Origin: Lysobacteraceae bacterium
Lineage (GTDB): Bacteria; Pseudomonadota; Gammaproteobacteria; Nevskiales; Nevskiaceae
Length of the DNA stretch: 64,000 nt
Assembly: GCA_013823855.1 (NCBI GenBank)
Contig: PNMW01000059.1
Coordinates: 1-64,000 of the forward strand
Direction of reading: 5' to 3'
Shown: piece by piece, positions 43,001 to 50,820 of the stretch
How positions within the stretch are numbered: position 1 is the stretch's first letter
Layout of the letters: each line of letters begins with the position of its first letter
The notes under the pieces: generated by a model
The model's input: only the letters and a program-made list of their open reading frames with translations
What the model was told of the DNA's origin: nothing
Databases searched by the model: none
Position numbers and translations under genes: made by a program

Positions 43001-44447
43001 CGCCGCCGCGTCCGTAGTTGTCGGTCTGGGCATTGCCGGCGGCTTCATTGAAGCCGTTGTCGTACCACCAGTCGTGCAGCCAGTTGTTGATGTAGAACAG
43101 GTGGGTCGCCGCGTGCTGGCGCTGCGTCGTCGTCGTCGGGTTGGCGTCCGGCGTGTACGGGTAGGAGAAGGTGTTGGCGGCGTTGACCGTGCCGCGCTGA
43201 TCGTCGGTGTCCGGCGTGAAGCCGTCGACGCGATCATCCGGATTGGTGCCAGGCGGGCGGACGCCACCGTCGACGAGGTCGAGATAGGCATCGACGTTGT
43301 TGCCGAGCGTGGTCGTGGCGTCGTCGGCCAGCCAGGGATCGCCGGTCGAGATCGGACCGCTTTCCAGCGTCACCAGATTCGGCGTCGCGGCGATGCGCGG
43401 CAGTTTCTGGTTCTGCGTGCCCGGTGCCGGGTACGGTGCGGTGTCGTTGCCGATCGGGGTGTCGAACGGCTGGTTGATGCCGTTCGCGTCGGCGAAGACG
43501 CGATAGTTGAACGCGGCATCTTCCGACAGGTTCTTGCGGAACAGCACGGCGCCGTCGGTTGCCGACACCACGTAGCTGTAACCGTAATCGTCGACCAGAT
43601 CGACCGAGCGGCCGCTGACTTCGACGTACCAGGCCGAGCTGAGCTTGCCTTCGTTGTAGTACCAGACCTTCTTCGCCCGTGGCGTTCCGTAGGCGCGGAT
43701 CTCGTCATGCTGGCCGCCGATGGCGAACTGGGTGTAGTCGCCCTTCTGCGTCTTCGCCGTGAACAGCGACGGCGAGGTCCTCTGGCCGGTGATGTCGGAG
43801 AACGCTCGTGCGAGCGCCTGTTCGGCGCTCAGCGAGAACGCGCCGCGTGCCGAAGTCACCGGGCCGTTCTTCGAGGTCCTCTCGAAGGCGCTGGACGGCG
43901 CGAAGTAGCCGGAGGTCGCGACCAGCTTCATGTCGCGGCCCATCAGCACGTTCAGATTCTGGCCGAACACTTCGATGCCGTCGTGATACTGGCGGAAGCG
44001 GGCGATGATCGGGCCGCGACCGACGTCGTGGACATCGACCATGCGGGCGTCGGCAACCGTGGCCTTCGACAGCTTGAGCGGACCCGCCTGCTTCAGCAGG
44101 TAATCGCGGGCGGCTGTTTCAGCGAGCTTCTGGCGCTTGACCGGTGCCAGCAGGGCGGTCGGCGTGCGGGCATCGGCCCACAGGAAGGTGGTGGCGTCGA
44201 GCTTGGCGTCGTAGATCGACTTGATGCCGGCGCGCGTCGAGCCCGCGGCGCTGGATACGGAGACCGAACCCTTGCGGCTCGCTGCATTGCGCAGTTGCGC
44301 TGTCGACTTGCGCTTGGCGACAACGCCGTTGTTGCCGTTGCGCGACGAGGCGCTGAGCGCCGCGTCGTAATTGGCCGGCGCTTGCGCCGCGAGTGCGCTG
44401 GACGCACCCAGGGCTGCAGCGATCAGCCCGATCGCATATTTCTTCAT
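40029..44447 (-). CDS. Secreted M36 (fungalysin-type) metallopeptidase with C-terminal sorting tail
   Basis: About 1472 residues from ATG 44447. Signal peptide (MKKYAIGLIAAALGASSALA), then a propeptide region (to about 350), the M36 catalytic domain with zinc motif HEWFH near 664-668 and a likely third ligand Glu in NTGEIWANTLWELY near 777, with a PA-type insert (about 540-640). Then come beta-rich domains and two PKD-like repeats (ADAGDDSIVAAGREATLDGTESSDDVGVVSYAWVQTGG; IANAGPDQTTRPFRDVQLDGRGSS...). The end, PAGGSFGFLMLLPGLVAVWLRRRRIGK, is a GlyGly-CTERM tail of the kind removed by rhombosortase. Expected to be exported by type II secretion and to degrade protein outside the cell. Confidence 0.9.
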   Translation of the reverse strand: MKKYAIGLIAAALGASSALAAQAPANYDAALSASSRNGNNGVVAKRKSTAQLRNAASRKGSVSVSSAAGSTRAGIKSIYDAKLDATTFLWADARTPTALLAPVKRQKLAETAARDYLLKQAGPLKLSKATVADARMVDVHDVGRGPIIARFRQYHDGIEVFGQNLNVLMGRDMKLVATSGYFAPSSAFERTSKNGPVTSARGAFSLSAEQALARAFSDITGQRTSPSLFTAKTQKGDYTQFAIGGQHDEIRAYGTPRAKKVWYYNEGKLSSAWYVEVSGRSVDLVDDYGYSYVVSATDGAVLFRKNLSEDAAFNYRVFADANGINQPFDTPIGNDTAPYPAPGTQNQKLPRIAATPNLVTLESGPISTGDPWLADDATTTLGNNVDAYLDLVDGGVRPPGTNPDDRVDGFTPDTDDQRGTVNAANTFSYPYTPDANPTTTTQRQHAATHLFYINNWLHDWWYDNGFNEAAGNAQTDNYGRGGEEGDLLLAEGQDFSGRNNANQRTPADGASPRQQMYLFDGPVNGELTVSAPVGSLAFNTAGFGAQIFDVSGPVVASEPADGCTALSNAAAIAGNIAIINRGTCGFVVKVKFAQDAGATGVIIANNQAGAAPGLGGADPAITIGTLSVSQADGAAILAALPTTARLRRGASTDIDGTLDTQIIAHEWFHYTSNRLVGNAAGLSNQQGRGMGEGWADFSAMMLTVRPEDRNAPGNANFEGAYPQGVYATADSYYGIRRAPYSTSFSLFPFTFKHISDGVALPTGVAPFLNFGANSEVHNTGEIWANTLWELYASLLNDPRYSFVQAQERMKDYVIAGLKMTPNAPTLLEARDAILAAALATDATDYELAAAAFAKRGMGAGAIAPDRNSATNQNPRAVEDFTVFAGNLSVTDASLDFTFFDGAVGFIDNDGVLDPGETALLSVSLVNNGTAEITDAVTATVSADGDVLFQTTADRTAETPVPGSATGTITFPGPIPIGGTATGTIEVKLVSATTTAQRVNLTLDFPDAGEAPTSVFEPGSQVIALDVNYDIALNQREADDLEQPQASSLDWGRTLIGQGENWQIVDGNPPPFLFESGNIWSIPDNGSPADARLTTPPLIVAAAEAPTATGSGPFTMSFEHYFQFEFAGFAEDGTPVGYDGAVIEITSDGGATWQDVVAAGGTFTSGGGYNGLVLALSEDGSFAPFGSDTPATGFVGDNFGANDGFLEPVTLTLPDSFAGKTVRLRFRMLSDVNTGEFGWSIDNVSFTGVTVAPFSAVVAEDGVADNAAPVAVAGDDSIVAAGREATLDGTESSDDVGVVSYAWVQTGGPEVELTDADTATATFTPTSLGEYSFSLTVTDERAVSSTDSVTLTVIAAPIANAGPDQTTRPFRDVQLDGRGSSAPAPGSTLSYAWAQTSGPTITLTGASTATPSFKTGEASAYVFRLRVTDSQSGAVSEDFVTVNATIPAGGSFGFLMLLPGLVAVWLRRRRIGK

Positions 44448-44822
44448 GGTTGGACCCACTCCCGGATAGGTATTTGCGAATTCCCCGGCCGTCGCAGCAG
44501 CGACCTTGATGGAAGGACCCAGGCGACGGACGTTCGATTTGTCGGTGACTCGGCGAGATGGCAAGAATCGAGCCGTTGTCCGTGTCGTCGACTTTCACTG
44601 CTGGACCGAGAATAGGCCGCTTGTCTGCTCGAAGCAAACGCTTGATTCAGGGCGAATTTCTGCTGCATCGCAACAGTTGAGGGGGCGCCAAGACGGGTAT
44701 TTGCGCCCGCTGGACGAGGTCGTTCGCGCCGTGTTGGTGCCCGATGAACAGGGGTGTGCACGCGGATGGTCGCGGCCTGAGCCGAACGAGTCGCGCCTGC
44801 AATATGACAGGCGGTCGGCGGC
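44448..44822. other. Non-coding gap upstream of the M36 protease
   Basis: I see no convincing gene. It must carry the protease promoter (minus strand) and the end of the adjacent minus-strand transcription unit's flank. No clear promoter or terminator could be picked by eye. Confidence 0.5.
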
Positions 44823-45830
44823 TCAGTGAGCGGCGCCGCTGACAGCGGCGGCGCCACGCAGCAGGCGCTGGTTGTAGCGGGCGATCTGGGCGATCGCCGG
44901 AAAGCGGAAGCCGCCCGAGGCGGCCAGTGGCGCGGTCGCCGCAGCAAGTACCAGGCTCAGGTGCACGGTGTCGTCCTGGATCGCATCGCCGAGCAGCGGG
45001 TTGGGCGCTCGCCGCAGGCCGTCGAGCACGTCGAGCAGCGCGCGGATTCTGGCCAGCGCGTGGTCACGGGTGGTGTCGTCGCCGTGGATCGTGGCCCGCA
45101 CGGCCACGGCGGCCGCTTCCAGTGGATGGGTGTCCTCGGTGATCACGGCGGTGATCCGCCCGCCTTCGGTCAAGGTGGCGACCGGCTTCTCGCCGCGCGC
45201 GGTTTCGGGCGTGCGGGCGAGACTGACGTAATGCATGAAGTAATCGTGGAAGCGATCCGGACGAATCACCCGGATCGGCTCCGGCGCCGATTCGCCTTGA
45301 TCGAGCAGCACCGCGCAGGCGTCGAGGTGCAGGATGATCGAGCGCATCTCGATCAGGGCGCGACTGCCTGCGGGGGCGTTCTCTTCGCCGAGCGCCACAT
45401 AGAAGCGCTGGATCGCCTGCGACAGCGGCACGTGGATGGCGTCCGGGGATTGTTCGGCAATCGCCATCTGCCGGGTCAGTCGCTCGGCCTGGTTCTTCAG
45501 CGCCGGCAGCTGTGCGCGGGCTTCCGGCAGGAAGCTGGCGATGGCGTCGCCCGCGGCATCCAGTGCCAGGGCCTCGTCCGGCGGCGGTTCGTCGAAGACC
45601 AGCCGGTGATGGGCGGCGAGGGTCGCCCGCGCGAAGACCAGCGGCACCGCGCCGCGGATACGGGCGCTGCGGACCGCATCGATCACCAGCGGCCACGCTT
45701 CGTCGATGGCTTCGCTGCCGTCGAACAGGAAGCCGTCCAGGTCTTCGTAGAGCTGGCGGATCAGCTGCTCGGAGAAGTCGTGGGGATGCGGCGGTTCGCC
45801 GGCAGCGGCCGGATCGTGGGCACTGACCAT
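44823..45830 (-). CDS. Hypothetical protein, 335 residues
   Basis: Starts at ATG 45830 (MVSAHDPAAAGEPPHPHDFSEQLIRQLYEDLDGFLFDG); the frame is open far upstream but that part overlaps the AI-2E family gene on the same strand in another frame and is noise. The product is soluble and largely helical (FARATLAAHHRLVFDEPPPDEALALDAAGDAIASFLPEARAQLPALKNQAERLTRQMA...). I recognise no family. It follows the permease gene by 38 bases and may be co-transcribed with it. Confidence 0.7.
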   Translation of the reverse strand: MVSAHDPAAAGEPPHPHDFSEQLIRQLYEDLDGFLFDGSEAIDEAWPLVIDAVRSARIRGAVPLVFARATLAAHHRLVFDEPPPDEALALDAAGDAIASFLPEARAQLPALKNQAERLTRQMAIAEQSPDAIHVPLSQAIQRFYVALGEENAPAGSRALIEMRSIILHLDACAVLLDQGESAPEPIRVIRPDRFHDYFMHYVSLARTPETARGEKPVATLTEGGRITAVITEDTHPLEAAAVAVRATIHGDDTTRDHALARIRALLDVLDGLRRAPNPLLGDAIQDDTVHLSLVLAAATAPLAASGGFRFPAIAQIARYNQRLLRGAAAVSGAAH

Positions 45831-45868
45831 GGGGATCGAAGGGTGCGAAGGGAAAACCGAGGGCGACG

Positions 45869-46894
45869 TCAGATCAGTCGCAGGCGCGACAGCTCTTCCT
45901 TGTAGTAGGCGTAAAAGATCGGCGCCGCGATGAGGCCGCTGATCCCGAACGCGGCTTCCATCGCCATCATCGCGATCAGCAGTTCCCAGGCGCGGGAACG
46001 GATCTGCGAGCCGATGATGCGCGCGTTCAGGAAATACTCGAGCTTGTGGATGACCACCAGATAGGCCAGCGAGATGAAGGCCAGTTCGAGCGAATGGCCG
46101 ACGCTGACGGCGACGATCACGGTGTTCGAGATCAGGTTGCCGAGAATTGGTAGCAAGCCGGCCATCAGGGTCACCAGCACCAGGGTCTTGACCTGCGGCA
46201 GGTCGACACCGAACAGCGGCAGCGCGATGCCCAGGTAGAGCCAGGTGAACAGCGCGTTGATCGATGCGATCCAGGTCTGGGCGAAGACCACGCGCCGGAA
46301 CGACTCCGCCAGCCGTGCCGCCCGTTCGGCGATCGATCTCGACAACGGGCCGCGTACCCCGTTCGGGGTTGCCTCGCGCAGCGCCAGCATGGCGCCGACG
46401 ATCATGCCGATCAGGATGTGCGCGAGGCTGCGCCCGAACGACTTGCCGAAGCCTTGCACCGCCGCGCCATGCTCGCGCAGCCAGCCGACCAGATCGTGGC
46501 GCAGTGCCTCTGCATCGCTGGGCAGCGAACTCACGATCCATTCCGGCAGGCGGCCGCGCGAATTGTCGATGGCCTCGGCTAGGCGGACCAGCAGCGCCGG
46601 CAGGCTGTCCGTACCATTGCGCAGGAAGTTGCCCACCCCGAGCACCGCCGCCGTCAGCAGCCCGACGACAATCACCGCGAGCAGTGCCACGGCGACCAGC
46701 TTGGCCGACTCGCGGCCCAGCGCGGCAACGCGCAGCCGCGCCGCCAGCACATGCACGAGTTCGTAGACCAGCAGGCCGCCGATCAGCGCCGACAGCAAGT
46801 GCAGGTACAGGACCGCGACCATGGCGACGGCGGCAGCGGTGAGCGACAGGACATCGGCCCGAAGCAGGCGGACGCCGTTGGCAGTGGAATTCAT
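45869..46894 (-). CDS. AI-2E family transporter (PerM/UPF0118)
   Basis: 341 residues with about seven to eight transmembrane helices. Family hallmarks are the FLRNGTDSLPALLVRLAEAIDNSRGRLPEWI periplasmic region and the C-terminal TLVLVTLMAGLLPILGNLISNTVIVAVSVGHS...YFLNARIIGSQIRSRAWELLIAMMAMEAAFGISGLIAAPIFYAY. Relatives export autoinducer-2 or act as Na+/H+ antiporters or permeases; the substrate here is unknown. Divergent from dusB. Confidence 0.88.
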   Translation of the reverse strand: MNSTANGVRLLRADVLSLTAAAVAMVAVLYLHLLSALIGGLLVYELVHVLAARLRVAALGRESAKLVAVALLAVIVVGLLTAAVLGVGNFLRNGTDSLPALLVRLAEAIDNSRGRLPEWIVSSLPSDAEALRHDLVGWLREHGAAVQGFGKSFGRSLAHILIGMIVGAMLALREATPNGVRGPLSRSIAERAARLAESFRRVVFAQTWIASINALFTWLYLGIALPLFGVDLPQVKTLVLVTLMAGLLPILGNLISNTVIVAVSVGHSLELAFISLAYLVVIHKLEYFLNARIIGSQIRSRAWELLIAMMAMEAAFGISGLIAAPIFYAYYKEELSRLRLI

Positions 46895-46965
46895 CGAGAC
46901 ATATTAATGGAGCATCCCCGTCGTCGTTCGGCGCACGCGGCGCGGCGATCGGCGAAAATGCCGGC

Positions 46966-47958
46966 ATGAGGATCGGCCCCCACTTGATCGAACCGGCGCT
47001 GGTACTGGCGCCGATGGCCGGCGTCACCGATCGGCCGTTCCGCATGCTGTGTCGACGGCTCGGCGCCGGACTGGCGGTGTCAGAGATGACCATTTCCGAT
47101 TCCCGGATGTGGAAGACCGAGAAGTCCCGAACCCGCATGGACCACGACGGCGAATCAGGGCCGGTATCGGTGCAGATCGCCGGCCACGATCCGCAGCTGC
47201 TGGCCGAGGCTGCGCGGCATAACGTCGGCCATGGCGCCGACATCATCGACATCAATATGGGCTGTCCGGCCAAGAAGGTCTGCAAGGTCGACGCCGGTTC
47301 GGCGCTTCTGCGCGACGAAGCACTGGTGGCCCGGATCTGCTCGGCGGTGACGGCTGCGGTGCCGGTGCCGGTGACCTTGAAGATCCGCACCGGCTGGTCT
47401 CGTGCGGAGCGCAATGGCGTGAGGATCGCTCGGATCGCCGAGGACTGCGGCATCGCCGCACTCGCCGTCCACGGGCGCAGCCGTGAGGATCGCTTCGAGG
47501 GCGAGGCCGAGTACGACACCATCGCTGCGATCAAGCAGACGGTGGCCATTCCGGTCATCGCCAACGGCGACATCCGTACGCCAGAACAGGCGCGCCGGGT
47601 CCTTGCGCTCACCGGTGCAGACGCTTTGATGATCGGGCGGGCGGCACAGGGGCGACCGTGGATATTCAGCGAGATCCAGCACTTCCTCGCGACTGGCGAG
47701 CATCTGCCGGCGCCTTCGCGGGCGTGGATCGGCGCCTTGCTGCTCGAGCATCTCGACGCGATGGCCGGTTTGTACGGCGAGGCACAGGGCGTGCGTATCG
47801 GCCGCAAGCACATCCGTTGGTACTGCGAGGACCATCCGGATGCCGGGGCGTTCTGGCCGACCGTCAGCGGCGAATCCTGCGGGCTCCGGCAGCGTCATGC
47901 CGTCGCGCGCTTCTTCGGCATCGAATGGTCGGCGGACGGATTGGCGGCTGCTGCCTGA
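46966..47958 (+). CDS. dusB: tRNA-dihydrouridine synthase
   Basis: 330 residues, the normal size. FMN TIM-barrel motifs: LAPMAGVTDRPFRMLCRRLGAGLAVSEM, VQIAGHDPQLLAEAA, DIIDINMGCPAKKV with the catalytic Cys, LKIRTGWS, HGRSREDRFEG, PVIANGDI and GADALMIGRAAQGRPW. It reduces uridines in tRNA D-loops. Sequence favours the DusB branch, but fis, its usual partner, is not next to it here. Confidence 0.9.
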   Translation: MRIGPHLIEPALVLAPMAGVTDRPFRMLCRRLGAGLAVSEMTISDSRMWKTEKSRTRMDHDGESGPVSVQIAGHDPQLLAEAARHNVGHGADIIDINMGCPAKKVCKVDAGSALLRDEALVARICSAVTAAVPVPVTLKIRTGWSRAERNGVRIARIAEDCGIAALAVHGRSREDRFEGEAEYDTIAAIKQTVAIPVIANGDIRTPEQARRVLALTGADALMIGRAAQGRPWIFSEIQHFLATGEHLPAPSRAWIGALLLEHLDAMAGLYGEAQGVRIGRKHIRWYCEDHPDAGAFWPTVSGESCGLRQRHAVARFFGIEWSADGLAAAA

Positions 47959-47971
47959 GCGTGATCCCCAC

Positions 47972-48003
47972 AAAAAAGGCTCGGCATGTACAGTGCCGAG
48001 CCT
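47972..48003 (-). terminator. Rho-independent terminator of the histone-like gene
   Basis: A 10-bp stem, AGGCTCGGCA with TGCCGAGCCT (47977-48003), is followed on the minus strand by six Ts. It lies between the convergent dusB and histone-like genes and may slow both. Confidence 0.85.
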
Positions 48004-48027
48004 GACAACGCTGCCGCGACGACCTGA

Positions 48028-48291
48028 TTAAGGCGTCGGCGCCTTCTTTACAGCAGCCTTCTTGGCAGGTGCCTTCTTTGCAACGGCTTTCTTTGCCGGA
48101 GCAGCGGCCTTCTTGACCGGGGCAGCGGCAACCTTCTTGGCCGGAGCAGCGGCGACCTTCTTGGCGATAGCCTTGGTGGCAACAGCCTTCTTAGCGGGCG
48201 CCTTGGTGGCGACTGCTTTCTTCGCAACAGCCTTCTTCGCGACCGCTTTCTTTGCGACGGCTTTCTTGGCAGCAGCTTTCTTCACAGCCAT
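48028..48291 (-). CDS. Histone H1-like Lys/Ala-rich protein
   Basis: 87 residues made almost wholly of repeats of the form (A/V)AKKAV, ATKAPAKK and VAAAPAKK, starting MAVKKAAAKK. This is the composition of bacterial H1-like (HctB/AlgP-type) DNA-binding proteins. GGAGG lies seven bases before the ATG at 48291. It is expected to bind DNA non-specifically and affect chromosome compaction or transcription. Repeat number is likely variable between strains because the DNA itself is a chain of near-identical short repeats. Confidence 0.85.
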   Translation of the reverse strand: MAVKKAAAKKAVAKKAVAKKAVAKKAVATKAPAKKAVATKAIAKKVAAAPAKKVAAAPVKKAAAPAKKAVAKKAPAKKAAVKKAPTP

Positions 48292-49303
48292 GGGAACCTC
48301 CCAACTTTCAAGGTAATGACCCGATCGTTCAACGCCTTTCGCTGACAATTCTGAGGTCACAGCCAATAGTGTCATCGCTGGACAACAAACACAATATCTA
48401 GTAGCGCACCGTTATGTGTATGCCAATGCAGGCTGCACAACGGCCATTTCGTTGCCGGTCTGCTTTTCTGAAAGCCTGACGGATCGAATGCTGGGACTTC
48501 ATGGAGTTGGCGCTCATGCTGCAGCGCAGCGAAGCCCTGGAGGCGGTCGTGCTCATGTATGGCACGCACTCAAGTTTTCTTTGATGGCCGATCTTCCTCG
48601 AAACAGGGTGACCGTCCGGTTCGACCCCGTGGCGACGCGTACTGAAAAGCTCTGCCGTGACGGCCATTGCCGAGCTCGCGGGTCGCGCCGGAACGACATT
48701 CGACGGAACGCCTCGGACCGTTGCGCCATCGACATCGATATCTGACATGCGAACCATTGCGAAGAGCCGGTCTCAAGGCCGCAGGGCGGGCGCTGATGTC
48801 TGGCGTCGTTCGGTTTCGCGAATGGGGTTTGTAGCGGGCCGGCGTTCGCGCCACCCATGCAATCGGGCAACGATCGGTTACAGCGCGACAGGCCTTCGCT
48901 GCCGTCGTGTTTGTTGCAGGCAAACTTGCCTGTAGGCTTCTTCAGATCTCGTCCGGCCTAGCAATCAGGCCGGAAGCTGCCAATCAAAAGCGACTCGAAT
49001 GCGTCCGACCGGCCCCTGGAGCGGCGTTGCGGCCGGCGATCGGTGGGCCGGATCCGGATGCTGCATTGCAATAGCAAAACTGAAGCGTGACGGGCGTCGC
49101 GGCAAGTGTCCTGACGGTTAGACAGCGGCAAAATTAGCGCGTACAGTGCGTCGGCAGCCGTTTCAAGCAAGGTATTCACCGTGGTCAGTTTTCCCGCGAC
49201 AAACGGGTTCTGTCGTTTCCCGGCTACATTTCTTGATCGTCCGCAAATGCGATGCAGCACGCACCGCGAACACATCGTCAATTATCGTTAAAGGAATGTA
49301 GCA
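48292..49303. other. Approx. 1-kb gap upstream of the cold-shock gene
   Basis: Frames on both strands were read and none looks like protein. The last part (about 49180-49303) is AT-richer and should hold the cspA-type promoter and a leader RNA; AAAGGA lies eight bases before the ATG. The first 50 bases carry the histone-like gene's ribosome site and promoter. Confidence 0.5.
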
Positions 49304-49513
49304 ATGTCAGATTCGACCGGTACCGTTAAGTGGTTCAATGACGCCAAGGGCTTCGGGTTCATCACCCCGGCCGACGGCGGCGAAGACCTTTTCGCCCACT
49401 TCAAGGAAATCCAGGGCACCGGATTCAAGACCCTGAAGGAAGGCCAGCGCGTTGAGTACAAGGCGCAGCGCGGCCCGAAGGGCATGCAGGCGACCCAGAT
49501 CCGCCCGCTCTAA
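49304..49513 (+). CDS. Cold-shock protein (CspA family)
   Basis: 69 residues: one OB-fold cold-shock domain with RNP1-like KGFGFI and RNP2-like LFAHF motifs ([31 protein letters not shown]). It binds single-stranded RNA/DNA as an RNA chaperone. Monocistronic, followed by a strong terminator. Members of this family are often controlled through their 5' leader, and the gap upstream is long, but no structured leader could be defined by eye. Confidence 0.96.
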   Translation: MSDSTGTVKWFNDAKGFGFITPADGGEDLFAHFKEIQGTGFKTLKEGQRVEYKAQRGPKGMQATQIRPL

Positions 49514-49532
49514 TAGAGCGCGCGTATTGAAG

Positions 49533-49559
49533 AACCGCAGCCTCGGCTGCGGTTTTTTT
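49533..49559 (+). terminator. Terminator of the cold-shock gene
   Basis: Stem CCGCAGC with GCTGCGG, loop of four (49535-49552), followed by seven Ts. Confidence 0.93.
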
Positions 49560-49615
49560 ATGTTCGACGTTCCGATGCCGATACTGTGTTCAAGCCTATT
49601 CCCGAGCGACCCGCG

Positions 49616-50758
49616 ATGACTGCTGCAAAGCCCGAAACCCGTCCGCCCTACAACGGGCCGGCCCTGATCATGTTCGTTGTCAGTACTGGCCTGCTGCTGA
49701 CGGCGTTTCCTTGGTACTTGATGACCCACGCGATCGGCGCTGGCGCCTGGATCGCGGGTCTGGTGTTGCTGTACGCCTGTGGGCTGTCGATCACCGGCGG
49801 CTACCACCGTCTGTGGGCGCATCGCGCCTACCAGGCCCATTGGAGCCTGAAGACCTTCTACCTGTTGTTCGGCGCCATGGCTTTCCAAAACTCCGTGCTG
49901 GTCTGGGCGTCGACACATCGAATTCATCATGCGAACGTCGATGACGTCGACCACGATCCCTACTCGATCAACCGGGGTCTCTGGTACGCCCACATGGGCT
50001 GGATGCTGCGTGACTATCCGAGCGCGAAGACCGATTTTTCGAACGCGCGTGACCTGCTCGATGATCGGTTGGTGATGCTGCAGCATCGCTACTACCTGCC
50101 GCTGGCGCTGTTCATGAACATTGGCGTGCCGATGCTGATCGGTGTGGCCGCCGGGGATGTCTGGGGATACCTGATGATTGCCGGCCTGCTGCGGCTGGTC
50201 GTCAATCACCACGTGACCTTCCTGATCAACTCGCTGGCCCATTATTGGGGCCGTCGTCCGTATACGGCCGAGAATACGGCGCGCGACAATGACCTGCTGG
50301 CCTTCCTGACCTACGGCGAGGGCTATCACAACTATCACCACCTGTTTCAGTGGGACTACCGCAACGGCGTGCGCTGGTGGCAGTACGACCCGACCAAGTG
50401 GCTGATCGCCGGCCTGTCCTGGGTCGGGATCACCCGGGAACTGCGCCGCGTCCCCGAATTCCGCATCCAGCGGGCGATGCTGCAGCGTCAGTTCGAAGCC
50501 GTGCGGGAACGCATGACTCGCTGCAAGCACGAGGGTCGACTGGCCGCGCTGCGTCAGCAGTTCGAGCACGAGATGGAAACCTTCCGGGCCACGGTCGACG
50601 CCTGGAGCCAGCTGCAGAGCCAGCGCATCGAGGCGGCGCGCGACAAGCTCGCCGACCAGTGGCAGCACAGCGATGTGCGCCAGCAACTGCTGGTGCTCGA
50701 GGATCGCCTGCGCGAGCAGCGCGAGCGGATGCGCTCGATGCATCTGCAGATCGCCTGA
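49616..50758 (+). CDS. Fatty-acid (acyl-CoA delta-9-type) desaturase
   Basis: About 380 residues from ATG 49616; a GTG at 49586 is possible. Three histidine boxes are in place: HRLWAHR (about 64), HRIHH (about 101) and HNYHH (about 238), with four transmembrane helices around them. They hold the di-iron centre that introduces a double bond in acyl chains, linked to membrane fluidity. After about residue 280 comes an unusual 95-residue helical, probably coiled-coil tail (RRVPEFRIQRAMLQRQFEAVRERMTRCKHEGRLAALRQQFEHEMETF...). It lies directly after a cold-shock gene, which fits a cold-adaptation theme. Confidence 0.93.
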   Translation: MTAAKPETRPPYNGPALIMFVVSTGLLLTAFPWYLMTHAIGAGAWIAGLVLLYACGLSITGGYHRLWAHRAYQAHWSLKTFYLLFGAMAFQNSVLVWASTHRIHHANVDDVDHDPYSINRGLWYAHMGWMLRDYPSAKTDFSNARDLLDDRLVMLQHRYYLPLALFMNIGVPMLIGVAAGDVWGYLMIAGLLRLVVNHHVTFLINSLAHYWGRRPYTAENTARDNDLLAFLTYGEGYHNYHHLFQWDYRNGVRWWQYDPTKWLIAGLSWVGITRELRRVPEFRIQRAMLQRQFEAVRERMTRCKHEGRLAALRQQFEHEMETFRATVDAWSQLQSQRIEAARDKLADQWQHSDVRQQLLVLEDRLREQRERMRSMHLQIA

Positions 50759-50776
50759 GCGAACTGCGGGACCCCG

Positions 50777-50805
50777 AAAAGCGCAGCCCCGGCTGCGCTT
50801 TTTCT
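50777..50805. terminator. Bidirectional terminator between desaturase and quinone oxidoreductase genes
   Basis: Stem AAAAGCGCAGCC with GGCTGCGCTTTTT. A-rich on the left and T-rich on the right, so it serves both convergent genes. Confidence 0.9.
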
Positions 50806-50820
50806 TTGCGGCCGAGCAAC

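Noticed and set aside
41091-44615. A 1174-codon open frame on the plus strand opposite the M36 protease
   Set aside because: It is the complement of a well-supported protease and is Arg/Gly/Ala/Val-rich, as expected from third-position GC bias. No domain is visible.
45831-47813. N-terminal extension of the hypothetical protein at 44823-45830
   Set aside because: The extra 660 residues overlap the AI-2E family gene and dusB and look like antisense noise. The start at 45830 fits better.
49307-50743. A 478-codon minus-strand open frame opposite the cold-shock and desaturase genes
   Set aside because: It spans the cold-shock terminator and both genes' coding strands. There is no signature motif.
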